In this document: positions 36,696 to 45,586 of the stretch, piece after piece
How the letters are laid out: the number at the start of each line of letters is the position of its first letter
Position numbering within the stretch: the stretch's first letter is position 1
NCBI GenBank assembly: GCA_013151735.1
Contig: JAADHR010000137.1
Span: 1 to 58,951, forward strand
Origin: Calditrichota bacterium
GTDB taxonomy: Bacteria > Zhuqueibacterota > JdFR-76 > BMS3Abin05
Length of the DNA: 58,951 bases
Direction: 5' to 3'
Notes under the pieces: model-generated
Database searches by the model: none
What the model was told of the DNA's origin: nothing
What the model saw: only the letters and a program-made list of their open reading frames with translations
Translations under genes and position numbers: made by a program

Positions 36696-38915
36696 ATGAA
36701 GCCCATTTATCTCGACTACAACGCCACCACTCCGATTGATCCCGAAGTGGCCGAGGCCATGATGCCTTACCTGCGCGAGGCGTTTGGAAATCCCTCCAGC
36801 TCGCACTGGTACGGAAATCAGACCAAAAAGGCCGTGGAAGAGGCCCGGCGGCAGCTGGCGGATCTTCTGGGATGCCAGCCGGATGAGGTTGTTTTTACCG
36901 GCGGGGGGAGCGAATCCAACAATTGGGCCGTGAAGGGTGTGGCGGAGGCCCATCGGGAAAAGGGGACCCACATTATTACCAGTCAAATTGAACACGATGC
37001 GATTCTGAATCCCTGTCGTTATCTGGAACACCACGGATTTCGCGTGACCTACTTACCCGTGGATGAATACGGAATGGTAAAGATGGAGGCCTTCCGGGAA
37101 GCGCTCACCGACGACACGATTTTGGTCACCATTATGACGGCCAACAACGAGGTGGGAACCATTCAGCCCATTGCAGAAATCGCCCGGCTTGCGCACGAAA
37201 AAGGGATTTTGGTTCACACAGACGCCTCTCAGGCGGTGGGGAAAATTCCGGTAAACGTTAATGAGCTGGGTGTGGATTTGCTGACCGTGGCGGGACACAA
37301 GTTTTACGCCCCAAAGGGAATTGGAGCCCTGTACATCCGCCGGGGTACGCAATTGGAACGGCTTATTCACGGAGCCGGTCACGAGCAGGGAAGACGTGCC
37401 GGAACCGAAAACGTCCTGGAAATTGTCGGGTTGGGAAAGGCGGCTGAGATGGCGAAGCGTGATCTGCAAAAGAACAGGACCCACTACACCCGCCTGCGCG
37501 ATCGCCTCTGGAAGGGACTTAAAGAACAGATTCCGGATTTACGGCTCAATGGTCATCCGGAAAAACGCCTTCCCAACACATTAAATGTCACATTTCCCGG
37601 AATCGATTCCAATACGCTGCTTTCGGAATTGGAAGAGCTGGCCGCATCGGCAGGAGCAGCGTGCCACACGGATGTGACCGTGCCTTCGGGTGTACTAGTG
37701 GCCATGCATGTTCCGGTTGAAGCCGCTCTGGGCACCATTCGCTTTTCTGTGGGGAAGTGGAATACGGAGGACGAAATAGACCGCGCCATTCAGATGATTA
37801 CCGATGCGGTGAAGCGGCTGCGGCCGCCGGAAGAAAAATCCGGGGGAATGGACAATTCCGTTACAGCGGACATGAAAGAAATCAAATTGACCCATTTTAC
37901 CCACGGCCTGGGGTGTGCCTGTAAATTGCGCCCTCAAAATCTCGAAAAAGTCCTTCAATCGCTGCCCAAAATTACCGACCCAAATGTTGTTGTCGGAACG
38001 GAAACGGCGGATGATGCGGCTGTTTACCGGTTAAAGAACGGGACGGTTCTGGTGCAAACCGTGGATTTTTTTACGCCGATTGTGGATAGCCCTTATCATT
38101 TTGGTGCCATTGCTGCAGCCAATTCCCTGAGCGATATTTACGCCATGGGCGGGCGGCCCCTGTTTGGCCTGAACATTGTGGGGTTTCCGGAAAAACGCCT
38201 GCCGCTGTCGGTTCTGGAGGAAATTCTTCGCGGGGCTCAGGACAAGGCGGCTGAGGCCGGAATGACCATTCTTGGGGGACACACGGTTGAAGATTCCGAA
38301 CCCAAATTCGGCCTGGCCGTGACGGGAGTGATTGAATCGGGGAGGGTGATTACAAATGCCGGGGCCCTGCCGGGGGACGCACTCATTTTGACAAAACCCG
38401 TGGGTGTGGGCATTATCTCCACGGCCATTAAGAAGGGGCTGGTGGATAGCAGCGCGGCGGAAAAAGCCATTTTGATTATGTCTGAACTGAACCGCGCCGC
38501 CGCCGAAGCAATGATCGAGGTGGGCGCACATGCTTGCACGGATGTGACCGGCTTTGGACTGCTGGGACATTTAAAGGAATTGACGGCCGGCAGTCGGGTA
38601 GATGCGGAAATCTTTGCGGAACGCGTCCCCATTATTGACGAAGCCTACGCCCTGGCAAATGCTGGTGTGGTTCCCGGAGGAACCCTTTCCAATCTGGATT
38701 ACGTAAAAGAAGTGGTCGAATGGGATGACCGGATTCCCACCGTCATTAAACGGCTTCTTTGCGATGCCCAGACCTCCGGCGGGTTAATAATTTCCATTTC
38801 TCCCGAGAAAAAACAATCTCTGATCAATAAATTGAAGGAAAAGGGGGTTTTGGAGACGGCTTACATCGGAAATATTTTGGAGGCCGGTACGGGACAGATT
38901 CGTGTGAGGCATTGA
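36696..38915 (+). CDS. selD: Cysteine desulfurase - selenophosphate synthase (NifS-SelD) fusion
   Basis: 739 residues. Residues 1-380 are a NifS/IscS-type PLP enzyme: the PLP Lys is 202 (AGHKFYAPKG) and the persulfide/selenosulfide Cys is 323 (GAACHTD). Residues about 395-739 are a full selenide,water dikinase, with GLGCACK (Cys407 and Cys409), ADDAA, and GGHTVED. Cys, not selenocysteine, occupies the catalytic site. The fusion implies direct handover of selenium from Cys/Sec to SelD. In-frame ATGs at 37848 and 37872 in the linker could give separate SelD. No selA, selB or tRNA-Sec is in the window, so use for Sec or for selenouridine is open. Confidence 0.93.
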   Translation: MKPIYLDYNATTPIDPEVAEAMMPYLREAFGNPSSSHWYGNQTKKAVEEARRQLADLLGCQPDEVVFTGGGSESNNWAVKGVAEAHREKGTHIITSQIEHDAILNPCRYLEHHGFRVTYLPVDEYGMVKMEAFREALTDDTILVTIMTANNEVGTIQPIAEIARLAHEKGILVHTDASQAVGKIPVNVNELGVDLLTVAGHKFYAPKGIGALYIRRGTQLERLIHGAGHEQGRRAGTENVLEIVGLGKAAEMAKRDLQKNRTHYTRLRDRLWKGLKEQIPDLRLNGHPEKRLPNTLNVTFPGIDSNTLLSELEELAASAGAACHTDVTVPSGVLVAMHVPVEAALGTIRFSVGKWNTEDEIDRAIQMITDAVKRLRPPEEKSGGMDNSVTADMKEIKLTHFTHGLGCACKLRPQNLEKVLQSLPKITDPNVVVGTETADDAAVYRLKNGTVLVQTVDFFTPIVDSPYHFGAIAAANSLSDIYAMGGRPLFGLNIVGFPEKRLPLSVLEEILRGAQDKAAEAGMTILGGHTVEDSEPKFGLAVTGVIESGRVITNAGALPGDALILTKPVGVGIISTAIKKGLVDSSAAEKAILIMSELNRAAAEAMIEVGAHACTDVTGFGLLGHLKELTAGSRVDAEIFAERVPIIDEAYALANAGVVPGGTLSNLDYVKEVVEWDDRIPTVIKRLLCDAQTSGGLIISISPEKKQSLINKLKEKGVLETAYIGNILEAGTGQIRVRH

Positions 38916-38971
38916 CCCCGATTCGAAGAATGGAATCTTTGAGCAAAAACTTGCGCAAAAAAGGAGCGAAC

Positions 38972-40660
38972 ATGTCCAATCATAAAAAAGCAGACAGTGT
39001 TCATCCACCGGTTCCCATGTTTACAATCGACGAGAATTACCGCATTCAAACATGGTCGCCGCAAATGATAGAGTTATTTGAAATCCCCGCTGAGGAGGCC
39101 ATTGGAAAATATTGCTATTCCGTTACCAAATGCCAGCACACGCAGGATTGTATTATCGATCGATCCAGGGAGGAAACAGATATTTTGCATGTGTGCCCGG
39201 TGGCTTTTCGATTGTCTGACCGCAATCGGAAAAATATGGTGCTAAACGAATTGCCTATTTTTAATGAGTCAAAGGGTTTCGCCGGCGCGGTGGTGTACGT
39301 AACGCGGCTTCCGTCCAATTCAAAATCAAAAACCTACTGTGTGAGTGCCAAAGAGGAATTCTCAGCCATTATTAACAGCATTGCTGATGGCGTGTTCACA
39401 GTCGACCGGTCCTGGCGGATCACATCATTCAACCGGGCGGCGGAAGAAATCACGGGATTTAAGGCATCGGAAGTTAAGGGCAAATTCTGTAAGGACGTTT
39501 TCCGGACCAATCGCTGCGTGGAGGGATGCCCGTTGGCTCTGACGCTTGAAAAGGACCGTCAGATTTTTCGATACGAATTGGAAATACACGACCAAAAAAA
39601 TCAGGAAAAGAGTATCAGCGTGAATACATCCGTTCTGAAAGACCTTGAAGGAAGGCCAATTGGGGGGATTGTCTCTTTTCATGATATTTCCACACTAAAA
39701 CAGCTGGTTAATCACGTAAAGGGAGCAACCCTATTTGAAGGAATTGTAGGTCACAGCAAAAAAATGCAGGAGATTTTCAAACTGATTGAGGACATAGCGG
39801 ACAGTCCTTCAACCGTATTGATTACAGGGGAGAGCGGCACGGGCAAGGAAATGATTGCTAATGCCATCCAGCGGCGGAGTAACCGGCGGAACAAGCCGTT
39901 TATTAAGGTTAATTGTAGCGTGTTTTCAGAGGGGGTTCTGGAAAGCGAATTGTTTGGCCATGTAAAAGGCGCCTTTACAGATGCCAAATTTGACAAACCC
40001 GGCCGGTTTGAACTGGCCAATGGAGGGACTATTTTCCTGGATGAAATTGGTGATACCACGCAAAGAATTCAGCTGAAATTGCTCCGCGTATTGCAGGAGC
40101 AGGAATTCGAACGCGTGGGCGGGGTCAAAACCATTAAGGTCGATGTGCGGGTTATTGCGGCCACAAATAAAAATCTGGAAAAGGCTATCGCGGATGGGGA
40201 ATTTCGCCAGGACTTATTTTATCGGCTGAATGTCATTCCCATCCGCATCCCCCCGCTTCGTGAGCGGAAGGAAGACATCCCTCATCTGATTGAACGTTTC
40301 CTGGAAAAATATCGGCTTCTTACCGGAAAAGAGATCCGGGATATTTCCACAACTGCCATGGATATTCTCATGCTGTACGAGTATCCGGGTAATGTGCGCG
40401 AACTGGAAAATGCCATTGAATACGCCTTTAATATGGCAAAAGGAACGATTATTGAGGAAAGCCATCTGCCATTTAGTATTCGCAATTGCGGAACCCACTC
40501 CACGATTAGGAATCGGGAAAACATATTTTCTGAAAAAGATAACCTCTTAAAGGTGTTGGAAGATGTGCACTGGAACCGCCAAAGAGCCGCTGAGTTACTG
40601 GGAATCAGCCGGGTTACCCTCTGGCGTTATCTGAAGAAATATGGTCTTGAAAATGCGTAG
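38972..40660 (+). CDS. Sigma-54-dependent activator with Cys-rich PAS domains and GAFTDA loop
   Basis: 562 residues. The start at 38972 is chosen for AAGGAG six bases upstream; the frame extends 20 residues further to overlap selD. PAS 1 (about 15-110) has Cys48, 54, 60 and 75; PAS 2 (about 125-245) has Cys173, 182 and 186 in the same C-x8-C-x3-CP pattern as the regulator at 15991. The AAA+ domain has Walker A GESGTGKE (286-293), Walker B LDEIGD, and GAFTDA (333-338) where most members have GAFTGA. A Fis-type helix-turn-helix ends it. Targets are unknown; it follows the selenium gene by 56 bases. Confidence 0.92.
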   Translation: MSNHKKADSVHPPVPMFTIDENYRIQTWSPQMIELFEIPAEEAIGKYCYSVTKCQHTQDCIIDRSREETDILHVCPVAFRLSDRNRKNMVLNELPIFNESKGFAGAVVYVTRLPSNSKSKTYCVSAKEEFSAIINSIADGVFTVDRSWRITSFNRAAEEITGFKASEVKGKFCKDVFRTNRCVEGCPLALTLEKDRQIFRYELEIHDQKNQEKSISVNTSVLKDLEGRPIGGIVSFHDISTLKQLVNHVKGATLFEGIVGHSKKMQEIFKLIEDIADSPSTVLITGESGTGKEMIANAIQRRSNRRNKPFIKVNCSVFSEGVLESELFGHVKGAFTDAKFDKPGRFELANGGTIFLDEIGDTTQRIQLKLLRVLQEQEFERVGGVKTIKVDVRVIAATNKNLEKAIADGEFRQDLFYRLNVIPIRIPPLRERKEDIPHLIERFLEKYRLLTGKEIRDISTTAMDILMLYEYPGNVRELENAIEYAFNMAKGTIIEESHLPFSIRNCGTHSTIRNRENIFSEKDNLLKVLEDVHWNRQRAAELLGISRVTLWRYLKKYGLENA

Positions 40661-40737
40661 CCAGTCTCCTGTGATTACACGTTTACAAAAAAATTTGGAC
40701 AGGATTGACAGGATATGTTATTTGTAAATTCATTTGC

Positions 40738-40822
40738 AAAACCACGAACGATACAAATGAAACGAATTAAATTTCACTAAAATTAATTCGTGAAATTCGT
40801 GGGAAAAGCCTTTTGGGGTTGA
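40738..40822. repeat. Family A gene-end repeat, copy 3 (degenerate)
   Basis: About 85 bp, sharing CCACGAAC..TACAAAT on the left and AATTTCACTAAAATTAATTCGTG then AAATTCGTGGG on the right with the other copies. The ends have decayed (CTTTTGGGGTTGAACA instead of CTTTTTAGAGCAGACTCA). It lies between the sigma-54 regulator and the convergent mazG stop at 40826. Confidence 0.6.
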
Positions 40823-40825
40823 ACA

Positions 40826-41602
40826 TTATTCATGGGCTTCTTCCTTTTTAATGGCATTCCAGAGATCGTCCATCTCCTTCAGCGTCGATTCCTCGGGAGA
40901 TTTTCCCTGTGATTGAAGCCTTTCTTCCACCTTTTGAAAGCGTTTGCTGAACTTTCCGATGGTACGCCGAAGGGCATCTTCCGGATTGATTTTTAGAAAG
41001 CGGGATAAATTGACCAGTGCAAAAAGGACATCTCCAAATTCATCTTCAATTTTGTCAGTGTTTCCCGTTTTAACCGCTTCCTTGAGCTCGGCGCACTCTT
41101 CATCGACCTTTGCCCACACGTCAGAAATGTGATCCCAGTCAAAGCCCACCTGGGCCGCTTTTTGCTGGATGCGCCAGGCGCGGAGAAGAGCGGAAAGCTC
41201 TTTGGGAACGCCCTCAATTGCAGACGACCGGCCCTCCTTTTTCTTCAGGCGTTCCCAGTTTCTCGTTTGTTCTTCGGCCGTGTTGATAACCGCATCGCCA
41301 AAAACATTGGGATGCCGCCGGATGAGCTTATCGCTAATGCCCTGAACCACATCTTCAATCGTAAAATGGCCTTCTTCTTTGGCCAACTGGGAATGGAAAA
41401 TTACCTGAAGAAGCAGATCCCCCAATTCTTCTTTCAATGCCGAAAAATCGTCATTGTCCAGTGCCTCCAAAACTTCGTAGGTTTCTTCCAATAAATACTG
41501 CCGCAGCGATTTGTGGGTTTGTTCCCGATCCCAGGGACAACCGTCCGGCTGCCGCAAGCGATCCATGATGGATACCAGGTCTTCGAATTCCTTTCCAGCC
41601 AT
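40826..41602 (-). CDS. mazG: Nucleoside triphosphate pyrophosphohydrolase MazG
   Basis: 258 residues. It hydrolyses abnormal or excess NTPs to NMP and pyrophosphate. The start at 41602 is used because GGGAGAG lies upstream; the frame extends 17 residues further. Two MazG domains are visible. The first has LRQPDGCPWDREQTHKSL and the metal-binding EETYE and EELGDLLLQ. The second has EECAELKEA and DEFGDVLFALVNLSRF. Length is normal. The gene converges on the sigma-54 regulator and diverges from the epimerase gene. Confidence 0.95.
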   Translation of the reverse strand: MAGKEFEDLVSIMDRLRQPDGCPWDREQTHKSLRQYLLEETYEVLEALDNDDFSALKEELGDLLLQVIFHSQLAKEEGHFTIEDVVQGISDKLIRRHPNVFGDAVINTAEEQTRNWERLKKKEGRSSAIEGVPKELSALLRAWRIQQKAAQVGFDWDHISDVWAKVDEECAELKEAVKTGNTDKIEDEFGDVLFALVNLSRFLKINPEDALRRTIGKFSKRFQKVEERLQSQGKSPEESTLKEMDDLWNAIKKEEAHE

Positions 41603-41741
41603 ATTCTCTCCCGTTGTTTGAAGATTATTGGGACACCTTGCCAAAATGGGCACTTTTTTTAAATTCTAATAGCCATGAAAATTGAAAATAGTATACGAAA
41701 TTTTTAGGCCAAATGCAAAACAATTCCAGCCCAAAAATGCC

Positions 41742-41770
41742 TTGATTATTTCCATTGAAATTTTTATATT
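41742..41770 (+). promoter_or_regulatory. Candidate promoter of the epimerase gene
   Basis: TTGATT (41742-41747) and TATATT (41765-41770) with 17 bases between, about 70 bases before the epimerase start. It resembles the promoter proposed for the riboflavin operon (TTGATT and TATATT). Confidence 0.5.
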
Positions 41771-41838
41771 TATAAAAAATATGACGGAAATTTATAATCA
41801 GTTAACCTGGGGAAACAACGGATCATTCGAGGAGTTCG

Positions 41839-42855
41839 ATGGAATTACGTTATGAAGAAGTAACCCTGCACCTGAAACACACCTTTCGGTTACATGGGGG
41901 AAGTAAAGAAAGTGTCCGTGTTCTAATTGCCTATCTGGAACACGACGGACTGGTTGGCCTGGGCGAAGCTGACCCATCAAAGTACTACGGTGAAACCCCT
42001 GAATCTGTAAGGTCTGTCTGGGATGCGGTGGATTTTTCGAATCATTGGAACCCCTTTTTGTATGAAGCGATTTACAGCGACTTAAGGGAAAAATTCCCGA
42101 ATGATCATGCAGCCCTGGCCGGAGTGGACATTGCGCTGTTCGATTGGGTGGCCAAATATTGGCGCCTGCCGCTGTACAAATTCCTGGGATTGGATAAATC
42201 GGCCATTCCGGAAACCTCTTTTACCATCGGATATGCCTCTGAAAAAACTCTTATTGAGAAGATAAGGGAGGCTGAGCCTTTTCATATTCTAAAAATCAAA
42301 TTGGGCACCGATTATGACGAAGACATCATTGCCACGGTTCGCAACCACACGGATAAGCCTATTCGGGTGGACGCCAACGAGGGCTGGACACGGGAAGAAG
42401 CAGTGGAGAAAATCCGGTGGCTGGAGGGTAAAAATGTTCAATTTGTGGAACAGCCCCTGAAAAAAGAAGATATTGACGGACATGCCTGGTTAAGAGAAAG
42501 GGTATCGCTGCCTATTTTTGCTGACGAAAGCGCGCGCCTTCCCGGGGACATCTATAACCTTCGGGATGCTTTTGATGGTGTTGTGGTCAAATTAATGAAA
42601 GCAGGCGGGGTGCAGAACGCCATCGAAATGGCGCGTCTGGCCCATCGCTTTGGAATGAAGACCCAAATCAGCTGCTTTTTGGAAACATCCGTGGCTATTT
42701 CGGCCGCGGCCCACATTTCACCGCTGTTTGATTATGCCGATCTGGACGGCCATTTGCTGGTTGCCGACGATCCGTTTATGGGTCTTTCCTTTGAAGATGG
42801 AAAAATCATGGTTAACGACGATCCCGGGCTTGGAATTAAAAAACAGGCGAACTAA
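41839..42855 (+). CDS. Enolase-superfamily dipeptide epimerase
   Basis: 338 residues. The catalytic set of the muconate-lactonising/dipeptide-epimerase subgroup is present: KIKLG near 155, the metal-binding DAN, EQP and DES, and the second catalytic Lys in VVKLMKAGG. The end DLDGHLLVADDPF is typical of L-Ala-D/L-Glu epimerases. It probably epimerises the dipeptide from peptidoglycan turnover. A PBP4-type peptidase gene follows at 42918, fitting a cell-wall recycling pair. Exact dipeptide preference is not readable. Confidence 0.87.
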   Translation: MELRYEEVTLHLKHTFRLHGGSKESVRVLIAYLEHDGLVGLGEADPSKYYGETPESVRSVWDAVDFSNHWNPFLYEAIYSDLREKFPNDHAALAGVDIALFDWVAKYWRLPLYKFLGLDKSAIPETSFTIGYASEKTLIEKIREAEPFHILKIKLGTDYDEDIIATVRNHTDKPIRVDANEGWTREEAVEKIRWLEGKNVQFVEQPLKKEDIDGHAWLRERVSLPIFADESARLPGDIYNLRDAFDGVVVKLMKAGGVQNAIEMARLAHRFGMKTQISCFLETSVAISAAAHISPLFDYADLDGHLLVADDPFMGLSFEDGKIMVNDDPGLGIKKQAN

Positions 42856-42917
42856 AATACCTTCAAAAGGGGTTGAATAATTGACCTCCAAAACACGAGC
42901 TAAATGAAAGAAGAACA

Positions 42918-44435
42918 ATGCTGAAATCTCAGAAACTCAAATGGATGGTCCTGTCTTTTGGGGTGGCCGTGCTTTTTTCCGGCTGTGCGCTGCACCCCGG
43001 CTCCGCTTATCAAAAAAGACCTCCCCTGGCCAGACTCCGCCACGAGTTTAATCGGGCACTACAGGATCCCGCTTTTTTCAACGGATATTGGGGGGTTGCT
43101 GTTCAATCGCTCAAAACAGGTGAGTATTTTTATCTTCACAATGAAAATAAGAGCTTTCGCCCGGCTTCCAATATGAAGCTCTTTACGACCGGAACGGCAC
43201 TGGTAAAATTGTCGCCGGAATTTACGTATCTGACGAGACTTTACCGCACGGGAAAAATCGAGAACGGCGTACTCAAAGGGGATGTTGTTATCCGGGGCTC
43301 CGGTGATCCCACCATTACAGGCCGATTCCACGATGGCAATAGGCTTCAGGTGTTTCAGGATTGGGCAGATTCGCTGAAAAAAAGCGGTGTGGAAAAAATT
43401 ACCGGTCGTGTGGTCGGCGATGATAATGCTTTCGCGGATGAAATTATGGGTGAAGGGTGGGCCTGGGACTACCAGTCCGATTGGTATGCTGCACAAATCA
43501 GCGCACTTTCATTTAACGACAATTGTGTGGATATTCTTTTTACGGCGGGCAAAAGCGTGGGCGATACGGTGTCTTACCGGCTGGAGCCGCCAACCCGCTA
43601 CGTGCGCATCATAAACAAGGTGGTTACGGCACCTCTGCATCAGGCAAAAGGCGTCTTTTTCCACCGGTACCGGGGAAAAAATATTGTGGTTCTTACAGGG
43701 TCTCTTGAAATCGGGACCAAAGAGAAACGTGACTGGTTTTCAGTGGAGAATCCAACCCTCTACGCGGCCACTGTTTTTACCGAAGTGCTTCAATCCGCCG
43801 GAATTGTGGTTAATAAAAAACCCGCAGACATTGACAGTCTCCCTGATTATACCTATTCTCAATCGGATAGCCTGCAAATGGCCTGTTACCAATCCCCTCC
43901 GTTGAGGGAAATTGTCCGGGCGACTAACAAAGTCAGTCAAAACCTCTATGCGGAACTTTTATTGCGCACATTGGGTAAAGTTTATGTGAATGATGGAAGC
44001 GCCCGCGGGGGGATTGCGGTGGTCAAGCATTTCCTGGCTTCCATCGGAATTGATACAAGTCGATTTGCCATGTTTGACGGATCAGGATTGTCTCATCTGG
44101 ATATGGTAACACCCAGGCAGGTCATTACTCTTCTTCGAGCCCTCTACCGAAGTTCTGTAAAAGATGATTTTTTGAATTCTCTTCCGATTGCCGGTGTGGA
44201 CGGGAGCCTTAGAAATCGAATGAAAATGACGGCTGCTCAGGGAAATGTGCGCGCGAAAACCGGGTACATCAGCAATACCCGTTCCCTGTCGGGATTTGTT
44301 CATACGAAAGACGGCGAACCGCTCGTATTCTCGCTGCTTGTCAATAACTATTTGGTTCCCACAAGCATGGCAAATAATCTTCAGGACTGGATTTGCGAAA
44401 GATTGGCCAATTTTTCACGATCCGGTCGTTTGTAA
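42918..44435 (+). CDS. dacB: Second D-Ala-D-Ala carboxypeptidase (PBP4 type), lipoprotein
   Basis: 505 residues, peptidase family S13. The signal ends in a lipobox LFSGC. Active-site motifs are SNMK in PASNMKLF, SQN in KVSQNLYAEL and KTG in VRAKTGYISN. It is a paralogue of the protein at 20457-21944, with the same layout but clearly diverged. It follows the dipeptide epimerase by 62 bases, so the two probably act together in peptidoglycan trimming and recycling. Confidence 0.94.
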   Translation: MLKSQKLKWMVLSFGVAVLFSGCALHPGSAYQKRPPLARLRHEFNRALQDPAFFNGYWGVAVQSLKTGEYFYLHNENKSFRPASNMKLFTTGTALVKLSPEFTYLTRLYRTGKIENGVLKGDVVIRGSGDPTITGRFHDGNRLQVFQDWADSLKKSGVEKITGRVVGDDNAFADEIMGEGWAWDYQSDWYAAQISALSFNDNCVDILFTAGKSVGDTVSYRLEPPTRYVRIINKVVTAPLHQAKGVFFHRYRGKNIVVLTGSLEIGTKEKRDWFSVENPTLYAATVFTEVLQSAGIVVNKKPADIDSLPDYTYSQSDSLQMACYQSPPLREIVRATNKVSQNLYAELLLRTLGKVYVNDGSARGGIAVVKHFLASIGIDTSRFAMFDGSGLSHLDMVTPRQVITLLRALYRSSVKDDFLNSLPIAGVDGSLRNRMKMTAAQGNVRAKTGYISNTRSLSGFVHTKDGEPLVFSLLVNNYLVPTSMANNLQDWICERLANFSRSGRL

Positions 44436-44452
44436 AGTGGGAGGGATTGATC

Positions 44453-44710
44453 ATGTTATTCAGACAAACGATTAAACCTCATAAATTTGAATATCACCCT
44501 ATTGTTTATGATCCTAAAAAAGACAAACAGGAAGACAGGCATCGAATTCGTTTTCCGCGTCATTATACAGCGAAAAAAAGGGGCGGAAAACAACTTTGGT
44601 TGCTTGTGCTGCTTATTGTTGTGGTGCTTCTGATCGAATGGCTGGGAGGCATTCAAAAACATCAATCCGTTGAAAAGGTGAAGTTTAAGAATGTGGAGGT
44701 AGTAAAATAG
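44453..44710 (+). CDS. Small single-pass membrane protein
   Basis: 85 residues. ATG 44453 follows GGGAGGG and is preferred over an upstream in-frame start inside the previous gene. The N-terminal 45 residues are basic and cytosolic (RQTIKPHKFEYHPIVYDPKKD, then RIRFPRHYTAKKRGG); one helix spans about 47-66; a short tail follows. The N-terminal pattern resembles small conserved proteins of Bacteroidota relatives with no known role. It is 17 bases after the peptidase gene. Confidence 0.72.
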   Translation: MLFRQTIKPHKFEYHPIVYDPKKDKQEDRHRIRFPRHYTAKKRGGKQLWLLVLLIVVVLLIEWLGGIQKHQSVEKVKFKNVEVVK

Positions 44711-44764
44711 GTTTAACAAAAAAAGCGACCTGACACCAGTCGTGAATTGGAAAGGAAGCCCAGG

Positions 44765-45013
44765 ATGGATGAAGACAGAATTGTATATACGGGTAAAGCC
44801 CCAATTGAAATTGAAGGCATGATTGTTGGATATGCAGATGTGGTGGTGAAAAAGGGTATCAGTCCGCATATTCATGTGGGAGGGCTGAATCCGGATATTC
44901 TTATTGCTGAAGCGACATACAAAGGAAAAACCTACCAGGCCAAATCTGTTCGCGGAGGAGTTGATGCTGTTATTGAAGATGTGGTGAAAGCAATACGAAA
45001 AAAAATGAAGTAG
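44765..45013 (+). CDS. Conserved-looking small protein of unknown function
   Basis: 82 residues. ATG 44765 is supported by AAGGA eight bases upstream. Predicted as beta strands followed by a C-terminal helix (VDAVIEDVVKAIRKKMK). It has no signal, Cys or membrane segment. No family is recognised. It is 54 bases after the membrane protein gene and 40 before the ferritin-like gene. Confidence 0.65.
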   Translation: MDEDRIVYTGKAPIEIEGMIVGYADVVVKKGISPHIHVGGLNPDILIAEATYKGKTYQAKSVRGGVDAVIEDVVKAIRKKMK

Positions 45014-45053
45014 GGGTTGCCTCAGACCGGCAATTCAAAATGAGAGGTGAATC

Positions 45054-45560
45054 ATGGCAACACATCCCAGATTAACGGCTCCGGAAGTACTGGCACTGGC
45101 CATAAAGTCGGAGGCCAATGCCTCGGATATTTACAAGGTAATGGCAGAAAAGGTCACAAATGAGCTGGTCAAGGAAAAGCTTCTTCAACTTTCCGAGGAA
45201 GAAAAAAAGCATGAAAATATGCTGCGTTCTATGTACAAACAGATAACCGGCGGACAGGAACCCGCTCTCCAAAGCAAGGGCATCTCGGAAGTGGAAGATT
45301 TTCTGCAAGGAAATTACACACATGAGACCGCCCTGGAACTGGCCATTCAATCGGAAGAAAAGGCTGAAAAGTTTTATCTGGATGCCGCCCGGCATTCTGA
45401 GGATCCAAACGGGCGGTTTATGTTTGAATATCTGGCCAATTTTGAACGGGGACACAAAATTTTGTTACAGAATGAATTGGACGCACTCAAGAGAAATCCC
45501 CACTGGTTTGATGACAAGGGATTCCCCTGGGAAGGCGATGCCTTTCATGTGGGCCCCTGA
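45054..45560 (+). CDS. Rubrerythrin/ferritin-like protein
   Basis: 168 residues, four-helix ferritin-like fold. The iron ligands are readable: a Glu in KSEANA, EEEKKHE (ExxH type), a Glu in QSEEKAEKFY, and ANFERGHK. The rubredoxin-like CxxC domain of full rubrerythrins is missing. Likely oxidation of Fe(II) or detoxification of peroxide in the cytosol. GAGGTG precedes the start. The dodecin gene follows by 26 bases. Confidence 0.83.
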   Translation: MATHPRLTAPEVLALAIKSEANASDIYKVMAEKVTNELVKEKLLQLSEEEKKHENMLRSMYKQITGGQEPALQSKGISEVEDFLQGNYTHETALELAIQSEEKAEKFYLDAARHSEDPNGRFMFEYLANFERGHKILLQNELDALKRNPHWFDDKGFPWEGDAFHVGP

Positions 45561-45586
45561 GAGTGCAAAACGAAAGGAGCAAAGAA

